Shown here one piece after another: positions 22,750 to 32,502 of a DNA stretch of 64,000 nt. Positions within the stretch are counted from its first letter, which is position 1. Each line of letters begins with the position of its first letter. The translations under genes were made by a program, and so were the position numbers. Below the pieces are notes generated by a model that worked only from the letters and a program-made list of their open reading frames with translations, was not told the origin of the DNA and ran no database searches. This DNA comes from Roridomyces roridus. Lineage: Eukaryota; Basidiomycota; Agaricomycetes; Agaricales; Mycenaceae. The stretch is taken from NCBI GenBank assembly GCA_029378245.1, contig JARKIF010000034.1:519102-583101 (forward strand), in the 5' to 3' direction.

Positions 22750-23134
22750 CCGAATTTATGGGCGAACGGCGGGAATTCTCTGCCTGGAAGGCGAACTTGG
22801 ATATGAACGGTGTCAGCGCCGGATGTTCAGATAGGTGCGCGTATTGGTAAGCGCCGTCAAGTAGAGGAAAACCCAAAGAGAGGTCGATATCCCGTTCATA
22901 AAAAACCTGGGAGATAGCCTCGTCAAATTTCTGCGACTCGGCTACCGTCGAAACGGTAGACTCACAATTCATCTCTTCGTCGAGCTGCGAGTCAGGGTCC
23001 TGGGAGTCGTGGCTTGCATCTTTTCTCGGGAGGGCGGACTGGATCGGCACTTGACATTCCTGCTCCATGCAAGGTTGTTGTTCATTGGCGAGGTCGACTC
23101 CTGCAATCGGATAGAGGATGAGATCTTGAGTCAT
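22750..23134 (-). CDS. hypothetical reading frame upstream of K1
   Basis: An open frame starts at an ATG (23134) about 32 bp downstream of a TATAAAGG box on the same strand, the spacing seen at other genes here. It encodes an acidic, Gln/Glu-rich stretch of about 125 residues (DSQLDEEMN, SQVFYERDIDLSLG) and then runs into the K1 5' region in a different frame. It could be a first exon spliced to K1, for example with a donor near 22762 and an acceptor near 22536, or a separate small gene. A partial relic occurs at about 20890-21000. No family recognised. Confidence 0.35.
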
Positions 23135-23665
23135 GGGTGTTGAGTTGAAGAGACTGAGAGCGAGGCCTTTATACGAATACTTGGTAGAATACAGCTTCCA
23201 GAACGGCTTCAAGTTGCGCAGCACCCACAGCCGTCGCCGCCCCGTACGCTCCGGAAAGAACTGCGGAATGAGCGCCTCTGCACAGTCTCTTGAGTCCAAT
23301 CTGAGAGCGCAGTCAAGCAGAACAGCACATTCGACGGGTGGAATCGAGTGCTTGAAGGCTGAAAGCAGTGTTGGAATGTTGCTCTGCCCGTATCATCCGT
23401 GGCCTGGACGTTGCCGCAGAAGGCGGGTGTAAGGGAACGAGTCATGGGGACAACAGGGGATGAGAAAAGAAAGATCATCGTTTGATCGCTCACTTGACTC
23501 GCCATGCAGAGAGAATACATTCATTGAAAGAAAGAAAAAGACACCGAGGGTATACAGAGGGTCTATTCGGTATCGTAAAAGGGAGAGGGAGAGGGAGAGA
23601 GATAAAAGAGAAGTGGAAGACGAGAGGAATCTGCAGAGACAAAAAGGAGAGTCCAGTCCGAGAGG

Positions 23666-25766
23666 CTAATTTATATTTCGTTGTGTTCGCCCGACTCGGC
23701 CCCCAGAAATAGCAGTCTTCACGACAGGTTGGTGGAGAGGGTTGAGGAGTGTGCCTTGAGATAGCGCGTACCAGTCGCTGCAACACACATCAGGATTGGA
23801 AGCAAGAAAGCATAGAATAAACTCACAATCCTTGCCATATCGGCTCAGCCTTGATCTCGTGCACCGTCGCCCAACGCTCGAAAGGGTTCATATCGAAGGC
23901 CTGAACAGAAGGTGAGATGAGAGAAGAGGCAATGAGACGATAACGCACCTTGGAGAAGAAATCGTTCTCCACATTCGTCAACGTGGTTTTGCGGAATCGA
24001 TTGTACCCCAAGGAAACCTCCATCGGCTCCACATACTCTTCCGTCCGCCCGTCAATGACCAAAGGGAGAACTCCGGTGAGGAACTGAAAGAAGGTCGCAG
24101 CCCACGACCAGTAGTCGACCCCGTACGAATAGGATTGCGTGCTGGTCTCGGGAGCGGCATAAAAGTCGGTGCCCCTGACCTCGTCGAGGAGATGAGGATT
24201 GTCGTCTGGCATCGGCAATAGAAGAGGGAAGAAATCGCCCCCGAGCTCCTTGTACCCGTTCCAAAACTCCCCGCCCTCCGCCTTGGGATCGAAAACCTTT
24301 GCGATGCCAAAGTCGGCAAGAACGACGTCACCCCGACTGTCGATGAATATATTGTCCGGCTTGATATCACAGTGTATGATGCCGAGCTTGTGTAGAGAGT
24401 GTATAGCGAGAAGCTGCGAGAAGAGTTAGAGTGAGGAAAGATGTATGAAGGATGAACCCACCAGCTGCGCCCCGTAAAAGTAGGCCAGTGGGCGATCAAA
24501 GTACCCGTCCATGGCTCGCAACTTGGCCTCCATCGTACCAGGGAAAAGGTTCTGAAGAGAATCAGAGATCGGTTCGCAGGTGAATGAATGCCTTACCATG
24601 ACGAGGATATAATCGCTCTCATCCATATAGCTGCCAAATAGCTTCGGGAACGGCTGTTCCTGTTCAGTGTCGCGGATCCTGTTCATTGCGCGGATCTCTC
24701 CGAGTATGAGATGCTGCCCGTTCTCCCCGAGAGCCTTCTTCTTGACCCGCTTGATTGCGAGTGCTTCACCGGTCGCTTTATTGAGACCCCGAAATACTTC
24801 TGCGAACCCGCCTTTGCCGATACGTTCGCCCTCGATGATGTTCTTTTGGTGCGGTCCCACTTTCGTATCACCGTCGAGTAGCAGCGCATACCATTGTGCG
24901 GGAGGAGGTGTAGGTGGTGGTGGTGGTCTGGGTGGTGGCGCTGGTTGTGGATTATCTGCAGTCTTCTCGGGCTGGAGGACTGGGGTAGGTGGGGCTGTCC
25001 CGTTGAATGCTTTATGAACTCGGTGGAAAAGCCAAACGAAGAGCCGTAGACTGATGTCGATAACCGAAGGAAGGATGACCGTGATAAATTTGACGCCGAT
25101 GTAGCGACCTATTTGGATGGAAGACTCGAAGAAAAGACGGGTGGCGCGAATGCTGGAGAGGAGGACGCGGCGAGGGAGTTGTCGTCCGTTGCGAACGGTA
25201 TATTGTAATGTCGAAACCAAATGGTGACTGCTGAGCTTGACAACCGACAAGACCGTGTCGAATCCAGTCTGCAACGGGCCAGACTGTTCGCTGTATCGTT
25301 GGTCGATGAGGGTGTCGAAGCTGAATCCTTGGAAGGTCCAAACGGATACTGCGATGAGGAAGAGGATGCCGAAGCCGAGGAGACCATATGCGGCGAGGGA
25401 CGAGCGCGGCCAGTCGAAGGGAACGTCGACTTCATCGATGAGCGGGATGAATGTGGCCGTACGGAACATGTCGCTCGCGCTGAAGAGCGGGTCGATTGGC
25501 GGTGGCGGTGGGAGTGGCGGAGGCTCGAAAGAGATAGGCGGGGCCCATACGGTCAGTGCATCGCAACCTCTCTTGACAAGGTTGTTGTGTACACTGGGCG
25601 TGAGCCTATCGCTGTTGCTGGTGTGGATGTCGACGACAATCTCCCTGATGGCGGACTTGACGTCTTGGGGCCAAGAACTGGAGACGTTGGCGACGAACTC
25701 CCGAACGGTATAACGGACACGGTCGAGGAGTTGGGAGAAGAAGTAAGGGTTTACGTTGAGATGCAT
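23666..25766 (-). CDS. membrane-anchored protein kinase K2, non-RD type
   Basis: Five exons (24597-25766, 24462-24551, 23949-24413, 23827-23900, 23666-23777) give 636 aa. The order is a helical N-terminus, a Pro-rich segment after WAPPISFEPP (about residues 75-95), one clear membrane helix (YGLLGFGILFLIAVSVW, about 130-150), a long linker with a second Pro-rich tract, and the kinase domain. Motifs are GKGGFAEVFRG, LAIKRVKKK, HCDIKPDNI, ADFGIAKVF and AAPET. HCD replaces HRD. The last short exon encodes DWYALSQGTL, also present in K1 and K3, so the C-terminus is a family feature. It probably sits in an internal or plasma membrane with the kinase in the cytosol. Substrates unknown. Confidence 0.85.
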
Positions 25767-26038
25767 GTTGTGGTGGAAGCAGAGATGTAAATTGATGGTC
25801 AGCCACCCGCGACCTCCCAGCTAAGCGAAACAACGCGTAAATAGTGGTACACAACACGGTCACGTCTTCATTCACTGCGGCGCCCCATCGAGAATTCACC
25901 TCAGCCCCGGCATAGTAAAATCTTGCTCAAAATTCCGCGCACTCTTTCAGTATGTACGAAATACAGGATAATGGATATCGTCCCTAAATGGTTCGAGGGA
26001 CATCGGTCTCGATAGGGGCAGATCATTACAACTTCGTC

Positions 26039-26663
26039 ATGACCCTCTCTTCTGAATCGGAGTCATCCAGCCAGACAATGACAACGTCCGCGACACAAGA
26101 GGACGTGACGGGATTCAAGAACTCGGAGGAACAGCCGACCGTCAGCGAGGAGCGGCTTGCGGAGCTGTGTTCTATGAGGGACAAACTCATGGTGTGTATC
26201 CTGCTCAGACTTCTCCGTCCCAGCAACTTGAAGCGTACGCAGAAAGACATAGTGCTCAACTCCGAGCTAACCCAAGAAATAGTCGACAGAGTGCAGAAGG
26301 AGCATAACTTCAAGGACCCCGACTCCGAGGTAGGGGGCAGTTTCTCAATTGCCATTTTTCTTGATTTCTTGTCAGAACTTGACCCGGGAAGAACTTTTTG
26401 CATTGGACGATGCAATTTCTGCTGCTATTCGAGATGCAACGTCCCCCGGGCAAAGAGCATGGGACAACTGGCGAGCGAGTTTACGAGAAGGAGAATACGG
26501 TGAGTTTTACACTCTGGATCTCATTTAGTCCACTGCTTATAGGGTTTACCGAGATGCGATGATTGCGTTCACACAAAGCCAGATGTGGGCTGCACATTCT
26601 CTCAACACGATAGATATCCCTTGCTGCGAATATGACTCAGACTCTGAAGATGATATCTTGTGA
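26039..26663 (+). pseudogene. S-family copy S1, frameshifted in the last exon
   Basis: Four exon-like blocks (26039-26191, 26243-26329, 26376-26499, 26543-26663) match the layout of S2. Exons 1 and 3 have the same lengths as the counterparts in S4 (153) and S2 (124). The start MTLSSESESS is shared in style with S4. The core RLAELCSMRDKLM ends exactly at the first intron. The four blocks sum to one base less than a multiple of three. Spliced as drawn, translation stops at 26562, although the remaining frame still encodes the family tail (IDIPCCE). It may make a shortened protein. The family function is unknown. Confidence 0.6.
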
Positions 26664-26849
26664 AGAGTAACGAGGCGGTCATCGTGGTTCGATTACTTTC
26701 GCGTTGAATTTCAATTTTTCTGCGCGGCCCAGAGTTTGCAAGCAAATCGAGTAGGCAGAGAACTTGAGTCAGTTTGGCCCAGATAGGGGCGATACAGCTT
26801 TCGTGACCCTCTCTTCTGAATCCAAGTCCTCCATCCACAAAACGACAAC

Positions 26850-27405
26850 ATGGCAGTACTTGCCACAAACCAGAATGCGACGAGGTTTGACAACTCGGAG
26901 GAACAGCAAACCGTTGGCGAGACTCGGCTTGCGGAGTTGCTGCTTACGAGGGACGAAATGTTGGTGTGTATCCTACTCAGGTTCATCCATGGCAACAAGT
27001 TAAGACCCACGCAGGCACAAATGTTGAGCTGGGATGAATCCGAGGTCATAACCAAGCGGTGTATAAAAGAGTATCGCATTGAGCACAATATCGACCTTGA
27101 CGCGGTAAGGGGCATATTCTAACCTGGCTTCTAACGTTGACTTGGCATTATCAGGAGCTCTCCTGGGAGCAGTTTCGCGCATTGGACGATAAAGTTTCCG
27201 CTCTCGTCACAGCGGAAAGGCTCGCCAAGGGTAGTCCATATAAGAAGTGGTCCGCAAGTTTGTCGCCGGAAGAACATGGTGAGTATCCCGCTCTTCATCG
27301 AGTTCACAGCTAAGAGTTGCCCCAGATGCCATGTTGTTAGCTACTACAAGGCAGCTGGCGGCGGCGACCACTATCAGGGACTATGACTTTGAGTGCTGCG
27401 AATAA
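26850..27405 (+). CDS. S-family protein S2, unknown function
   Basis: Four exons (26850-26963, 27015-27104, 27155-27278, 27326-27405) sum to 408 nt, 135 aa. Soluble, mostly helical-looking and charged. Motifs shared with S1, S3 and S4: EEQQTVGE then RLAEL...RDEML at the end of exon 1, a His/Asn-Asp segment (EHNIDLDA) at the end of exon 2, WEQFRALDD in exon 3, and a Cys-containing C-terminus (DFECCE). At the place where S1 has its ATG, S2 has lost three bases (26802-26806) and no longer has that start. The next ATG at 26850 is in the right frame for the conserved core, so the protein is shorter at the N-terminus. Confidence 0.6.
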
Positions 27406-27691
27406 TTATTCTTCAATTGTATCCCTTCCAACATTGAGGCCTGAGAATGGTCGACTCTAAAGACTCTAGATCTCCGATTGTCGTACCAACGACTACAGCC
27501 CAAGTGGGTTGCGCTTGACTTGTTGCTTGAGAGATTGGGCGCCAACAGTCCAAGTCGAAATTTCACAAGGATTACGAGGCGTTGTTCTTCAATTCCAATA
27601 TAGTCTTGAGCCGGCCACTAGACGAGGACTCTCGGAGCAAGATGGAGGTTGAGATCAAGAGGCTCGATCAAACAATTTTACCGCTACCGCC

Positions 27692-28804
27692 ATGTCCCTT
27701 CCGCAGGAGCTCATCGACAGCATCCTCGACGAGGTCAACGATTTCGCTTCGCTGAAATCCTGCTCTCTGGTCGCGTCGAGCTTCCGTTATCCCAGTCAGC
27801 GTATCCTTTACCGCTGTGTCAGACTGCAAGACAATTACGGGGCCATACGCACTCTCCTCCAGGACTCTCCGCACATTGCATCGTATATCACCATTCTCCA
27901 TATATCCTTTGCAACTTCGGATGGGAGACCGGTTGACACGGAGTCGTTGGAGAGAATTCTGGAAAGCCCCAGGTTAACGAATGTACGCCGGTGCATTTTG
28001 AAGCAGGGACAATGGGGCGAGCTGGCTGAATTATTCCCGGCCCTCATTCGATTTCTTTCCGGCCAAAAACTCCACGAGCTTCGCTTCTTTCTAATCTCTG
28101 GCATTCCGGGGGTTTACTTTTTGCAATTCCTCGTGCTTGCCCCAAAGCTTTCGTTTATCGCAATGGCTGTCGAACCCACTGCCGGTGATATACCCCCTCC
28201 CCCTTCATTCGAAAAGATGCCCCGGGAGATGTCTCTCGCGATGCTGTGCGAAACCGTCTGCGAGCTGCTTCTGCGCCCAGAAGGTCTCCCTTACATCGCC
28301 AATCTACAAGCCTTGGCCATCACTCGAATGTGTCGAAATCTCGAATTCTATGGTCTCAGGTTGATATCAAGTGTCCGCAATAATCTGCAGCACCTTCATC
28401 TCACCGACCCAGTCGACATGCCTGATCCCCTTCCTTCTTTCCCCGCACTTGTTCGCCTGACATTGGATGTCGGGCGACCTCATTTGGAATGGCCATGGGA
28501 GTACATATCTACCCTCTTGGCCCCCACCGCGAGCCCTCATTTACAACAATTCATCTTCATAGTTACGTATTGGAGACGAGCGGACGTCAACCTCCATCTG
28601 CAGTCCCTTGTCGACGCCGCGCTCGAGAGTCATCCCAACGGTCCCAGCATGGTGTGGGTCATCACCTTCGGGCGAGACGATAAAAGATCGCATCTTGCTC
28701 AATGGGTCTCCAAGATACAGGCCGGGATGCCCAGGTTACATGCTAGTGGCCGCCTGGCAATCGAAGTGCGATACGACGATGAGAGGGTAGCACGTCTCGC
28801 GTGA
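27692..28804 (+). CDS. F-box protein, intronless
   Basis: One open frame of 370 aa. The N-terminus LPQELIDSILDEVND...LKSCSLVASSF is a clear F-box, which binds Skp1 in SCF ubiquitin ligases. The remainder has loosely repeated Leu-rich segments as in the large expanded F-box families of Agaricomycetes, which choose the target. Low similarity to conserved F-box proteins suggests a lineage-specific member. It lies between the plus-strand pair S1/S2 and the minus-strand pair S3/S4. Confidence 0.85.
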   Translation: MSLPQELIDSILDEVNDFASLKSCSLVASSFRYPSQRILYRCVRLQDNYGAIRTLLQDSPHIASYITILHISFATSDGRPVDTESLERILESPRLTNVRRCILKQGQWGELAELFPALIRFLSGQKLHELRFFLISGIPGVYFLQFLVLAPKLSFIAMAVEPTAGDIPPPPSFEKMPREMSLAMLCETVCELLLRPEGLPYIANLQALAITRMCRNLEFYGLRLISSVRNNLQHLHLTDPVDMPDPLPSFPALVRLTLDVGRPHLEWPWEYISTLLAPTASPHLQQFIFIVTYWRRADVNLHLQSLVDAALESHPNGPSMVWVITFGRDDKRSHLAQWVSKIQAGMPRLHASGRLAIEVRYDDERVARLA

Positions 28805-29093
28805 CGCAAGCTGGGTTCTTGGGAGGGCGAGGGACCCCGAGTCATTGTGCACCAGATGCGAGCACATATGGTTGTGTCATACGTTTCGGTGGTTTCACTG
28901 GCAGGCGTATGGACGATTTATGGCCATAACGGTAGACCTCGAAAATGAATTCTTGCGGAATTCGAGTGCGGGCCAAGACCGGATCACGATGACCAAGTTT
29001 GTGTTTGTCTGGTCGGCACCGGCTTTCGTCGCACCCGACCCCAGATTTTTTATATATAGTCACCCAAAGTCAAATGCCTCTCGTTGCCGTACC

Positions 29094-29866
29094 ATGCTCG
29101 CAAGCCTCTCCCGCTCCCTACTCGCGCCGCAGCACGACAGCCAAGTGCGCCCCGTTCGTCCCGATGAATTTCGGGCAATTCTCACCGCCTTCCAGGGACT
29201 CGATATGACCGCCTTGCGTGTCGTCCTCCCCGTTCCAGAGCTTCTCTCCTGGGACTCTGTGCTGAACCTATGCGAATGCGGCAAAGGTCTCTACTCTATT
29301 CTCGAGCAGGACGTGGAGCACGTTGCCCAAGTTTTGGCCGCGCTGGAAATGGATGCTGAGCAGGTCAGTGGGGTCCTCTCGTTTCTTTGGTCCGTTTCTC
29401 ATCCTGTACTATAGCTCGATAACCCACCGACGCCCAAAGACCCTCTCGTAAGTCGGTTCGCTACTTACGCGCCTAACATGACATTCATCCTTCTCAGCCT
29501 GAAAAAAGTGCTCCCATCCCTTCAATAATCATAACCCCACCACTTCATCCACCCTCGACCTCTTCGCTTCTACCCTACCAAGACAGCGCCTTCCATACCC
29601 GCCTCACTGTGCCCACCCCAACCCGCGGCCACGCCCCCTTCAACCAAAACTACCCGCCCATGCTTCGCCTCGTCCCCGTGCCTGCGCGTGCCGTCAGCCG
29701 GTGGACGTGGACAAACGGCCATTGGCAAGCGTTGATCGCTGGCATGGAGGCACCTCGGCCACGGAAGCTGAAGCGTAAAACCAGAACGAAAAACAAGAAC
29801 ACTAGTAAAAACAGCAAAAAGAGCCGCAAATTTACCCCCGCTCAGGCCAAGTCTGACCGACCCTGA
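29094..29866 (+). CDS. hypothetical basic protein
   Basis: Three exons (29094-29363, 29415-29447, 29498-29866) give 223 aa. A TATATATA box at about 29049-29057 lies 40 bp upstream. An upstream out-of-frame ATG at 29072 could act as a short regulatory frame. The N-terminal half is an acidic helical region (VLPVPELLSWDSV, EQDVEHVAQVLAALEMD). The middle is Pro/Ser/Thr-rich, then RWTWTNGHWQ, and the last 40 residues are strongly basic with several Lys/Arg clusters (KLKRKTRTK, KNSKKSRK), so nuclear location is likely. No family recognised. Confidence 0.6.
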
Positions 29867-30492
29867 CGACGGCCGCTTTTGATTCCCGCCCGAGACCGCC
29901 GTAGGGCCTCTCGACGCAGGGAAAATGACTACGCGCCTGCCATATGCAGTTACCCCCTGTGCGCGGGGCCGCGGCGTTGTGCTTTTACTGGCTGGTCGCC
30001 GACGCGGCATGGGATTCGCGGAGGGCCGTCTGCTACCGCGTCTGGACCGCACGTTCCACGCTAGTCCTATAAATTGGTGGTACTTACCTACGCGGACACG
30101 TGTATGCACAATGTGACCGTGTTCCAATTGTGCACCGATTCCAATGATTCTGTTCTCGCGCCGAAGAGGAAGGACTGGGACGCCGAGGGGCGGTCAATTA
30201 CATTGGTGGCCATTTCTTCTGCCTGTGGTGGACGACATCGAATAGCGGTACTTGTACATATACCCTCGGTGTCTCTCTAATGTCACTCTTTACATTCCTT
30301 CAGTTAGAACGACTTTGAAGGACGGGTACATTGGGAGCTAATACACGGAAGAAAAACGGTCGCAGCAACATGTCGCTCCGCCCCGATATACCACCGCGTA
30401 TTACATATTCCTCGTCAGTCAATGCTGACGATGACATCTCGGGGCATTGTGAGCAGTGAACTTGCCAACAAGATATATGGTGCTCAACTCGC
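29867..30492. other. no supportable gene
   Basis: About 600 bp between the basic protein gene and the S3 relic. Short open stretches only. The right end may contain the decayed last exon of S3. Confidence 0.4.
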
Positions 30493-30901
30493 CATACTCC
30501 TCTGGGCTCAGCCTTTCGCACCACTCCTCATATGCTCGATCAGGTTCACCTGTTTGCGTCTTCGACAGCAATCTCTTCATCGGTATGATCCTGGATAAAC
30601 GTTAACGATAGCCCGCCAGTTAGAATGCGTTCTCCTACTGCTTCGGGGTCAAAGTTGTTTTCCTGATAGCATTTGTCCGCAACAGCTTGACAATGTTCTT
30701 TCGAAAGCATTTTGCTCTGCATGAGTTTCAGTTGCGGTAAAGGAGCCTGGGTATGAGACACACACCAGTAGGTCGTCCCTAGTCCGACGCAATTCAGCAA
30801 CACGATCCGCAGGTGACTGCATGTTGTCCCTTCTGAGATGTGGGGGTCGTACAATCGCTTGAAGAATCAGACTCGGAGGTACATGGCGAAAGAAGAGTCA
30901 T
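30493..30901 (-). pseudogene. S-family copy S3, multiply broken
   Basis: On the minus strand the order MTLLSPCTSESDSSS, then VAELRRTRDDLL, then a 46-bp intron, SKMLSKEHCQAVADKC, a second intron, and YEEWCERLSPEEYG follows the S-family plan. The N-terminal part and the RLAEL-like core are in different frames (break near 30820). A second frame change lies near 30545. The third exon is about 26 bp shorter than in S1 and S2, and its donor is GC instead of GT. At least two frameshifts make it a pseudogene. Confidence 0.7.
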
Positions 30902-31189
30902 GGTGAATTTATCACATGACGATCACGGATTGAGGAGTTGGATCGACGAGGGAGCTGCATGCATGCAAGCAGTGAGCAACGCCAAGGCAAAGACCCCAGT
31001 GGAGTCGCAAGACATCGGTCACCGTGGAATTGGTAGAGCGAACCTAAGCTTGAAAATGCTAGAGTGGGCGATTGGGAAGGAGTACCAGACTTTCGTGTTC
31101 CAATAGGCGTTTCTTCCGCGCTCTCAAGACAGACACTCAGGTATAGTATAATGAGCAAATGTAGGAGTACATACATATTGCATCAGCTT

Positions 31190-31782
31190 TCAATGCGGAC
31201 AATCGAAATGATCTTCTCCTTCTGCATCCAGCTCTGCGAGACGGGCGTCCCCCTGGCGTCGAATTTCAGCTTTGAGAGCTTCTTGAGTAGATTTCAGCCG
31301 CCAAGAATAGTGTTGCCTGCATGAAACTCACCTCGTTCCGCCGTGGTAAGCAGGTCTAGCCATTTTTCGTATTCTCTACGATCCGAATCCAGAAGAGATC
31401 GTGCAAAATCATCTGACTTGCGGCGATATGCCATGAATTGCGTGCAAGTGAGGGTCCTGGCAAGAATGAGGCCATGATTCAGAAGAAGAATGAGGTGACT
31501 TGCGTTCAAATCTACCCCTTGTTTACGCCGCCAGGCAGACAAGGCTGCGTTATATTGCTCTAGGCTGAGTGAATCATTCTGCATGGGTATTCCAGTTGCT
31601 GTTGCGGGATAAGATAGTACGATACGCACCATGAGCTCTTCCCGTTCGCGGCACAACTGTGCAAGTCTTTCCGCAGAAACGACTTCAGGCTTTTCTTCCT
31701 CGGACCCTACTGTCGTTGGGGTGCAAACTGAGTCGTGGTTGGACCCAAATGAATCCGATGAAGTGGAAGGTGCAAGAGTCAT
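31190..31782 (-). CDS. S-family protein S4, unknown function
   Basis: Read with three exons (31630-31782, 31332-31578, 31190-31281) it gives 163 aa. The N-terminus is Ser/Asp-rich (MTLAPSTSSDS), then RLAQLCREREELM up to the first intron. Exon 2 contains WRRKQGVDLNA, then a stretch that is an intron in the three other copies but here has no GT donor and stays open and in frame. It continues with QFMAYRRKSDDFA and YEKWLDLL. The C-terminus is DHFDCPH, matching the Cys-containing ends of S1 and S2. Exon 1 has the same length as in S1. No known domain. Confidence 0.6.
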
Positions 31783-31909
31783 TTCGCAATAGGAGGTTTC
31801 CGCCCGTTATGGCAATACGTGCTCCACATCTCGTTGTTGTCCGAGACGACCCGAACGAAGACAAGCCAGAATATTGAGCCACGACACACCCCACTCGTCT
31901 ACACCGGCA

Positions 31910-32344
31910 TCACTGCTCAGACGACCGGTTAAGGTCAATCTCCTCTCCGTCAGAATCTTCGTCGTCATCCTGCTCGTCCAAATCCTCCATGCTAGCATCC
32001 AGATCTTGAGTGTCATCCCCGTGGTCCTCTACAACAGACGGAGGTCTATTCGATGGTGCCGAGTCACTGTCAGATTCAGACTCCTCGTCGTCCTCGGCAT
32101 CATTCTTCTCTTCCTGCTGCGTTAAACTGCGACCCATGGGAACGAGATTGGCGAACCCGCGCGCGCGGATAACGTGGTTCAACTCGTCGAGTTCGTTCTC
32201 TTCGTCGCTCAGATCGTCCATCTCCCTCTGCAGATTTCGCGTCTTGCCTTGCGTGGCGAGTGGCACCGGTGGATGGGGTGGCTTGGGAAGCAGTCTCGGG
32301 AATAGGGCAGGCCGGGGGAGAATCGTGGGTGTGGCTACCGACAT
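31910..32344 (-). CDS. anaphase-promoting complex subunit 15-like (APC15/Mnd2)
   Basis: A single-exon frame of 144 aa. A Pro-rich N-terminus is followed by DLSDEENELDELNHVIRARG and NLVPMGRSLTQQEE, which resembles the short conserved core of fungal APC15 proteins. The last 60 residues are almost entirely acidic (DAEDDEESESDSD, EQDDDEDSDGEE). APC15 sits in the mitotic checkpoint part of the APC/C and promotes Cdc20 turnover. The assignment rests on a short motif and composition, so an unrelated acidic nuclear protein is possible. Confidence 0.55.
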   Translation of the reverse strand: MSVATPTILPRPALFPRLLPKPPHPPVPLATQGKTRNLQREMDDLSDEENELDELNHVIRARGFANLVPMGRSLTQQEEKNDAEDDEESESDSDSAPSNRPPSVVEDHGDDTQDLDASMEDLDEQDDDEDSDGEEIDLNRSSEQ

Positions 32345-32502
32345 GCTGCACTTTGGACGCGACGCGACTGACGCGGTGAGAGGAGAGTAATCGAGCCATC
32401 AGATGGTCAATTCTTCCTTGAACTTCTCTCCATCGCAGCCTACGCGCTCTAGTCACAGCAAATACTTTACAGATTATTACAACAATGTACAATTACCCAG
32501 TC

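Noticed and set aside
23580..23610. Purine-rich GGGAGA run and similar AG runs (790-810, 21045-21057) as possible repeat arrays of interest
   Set aside because: Short, imperfect simple-sequence runs in introns or intergenic DNA, with no further structure.
29570..30127. 185-codon minus-strand frame
   Set aside because: Antisense to the third exon of the basic protein gene (29498-29866), whose spliced frame is complete and preceded by a TATA box.
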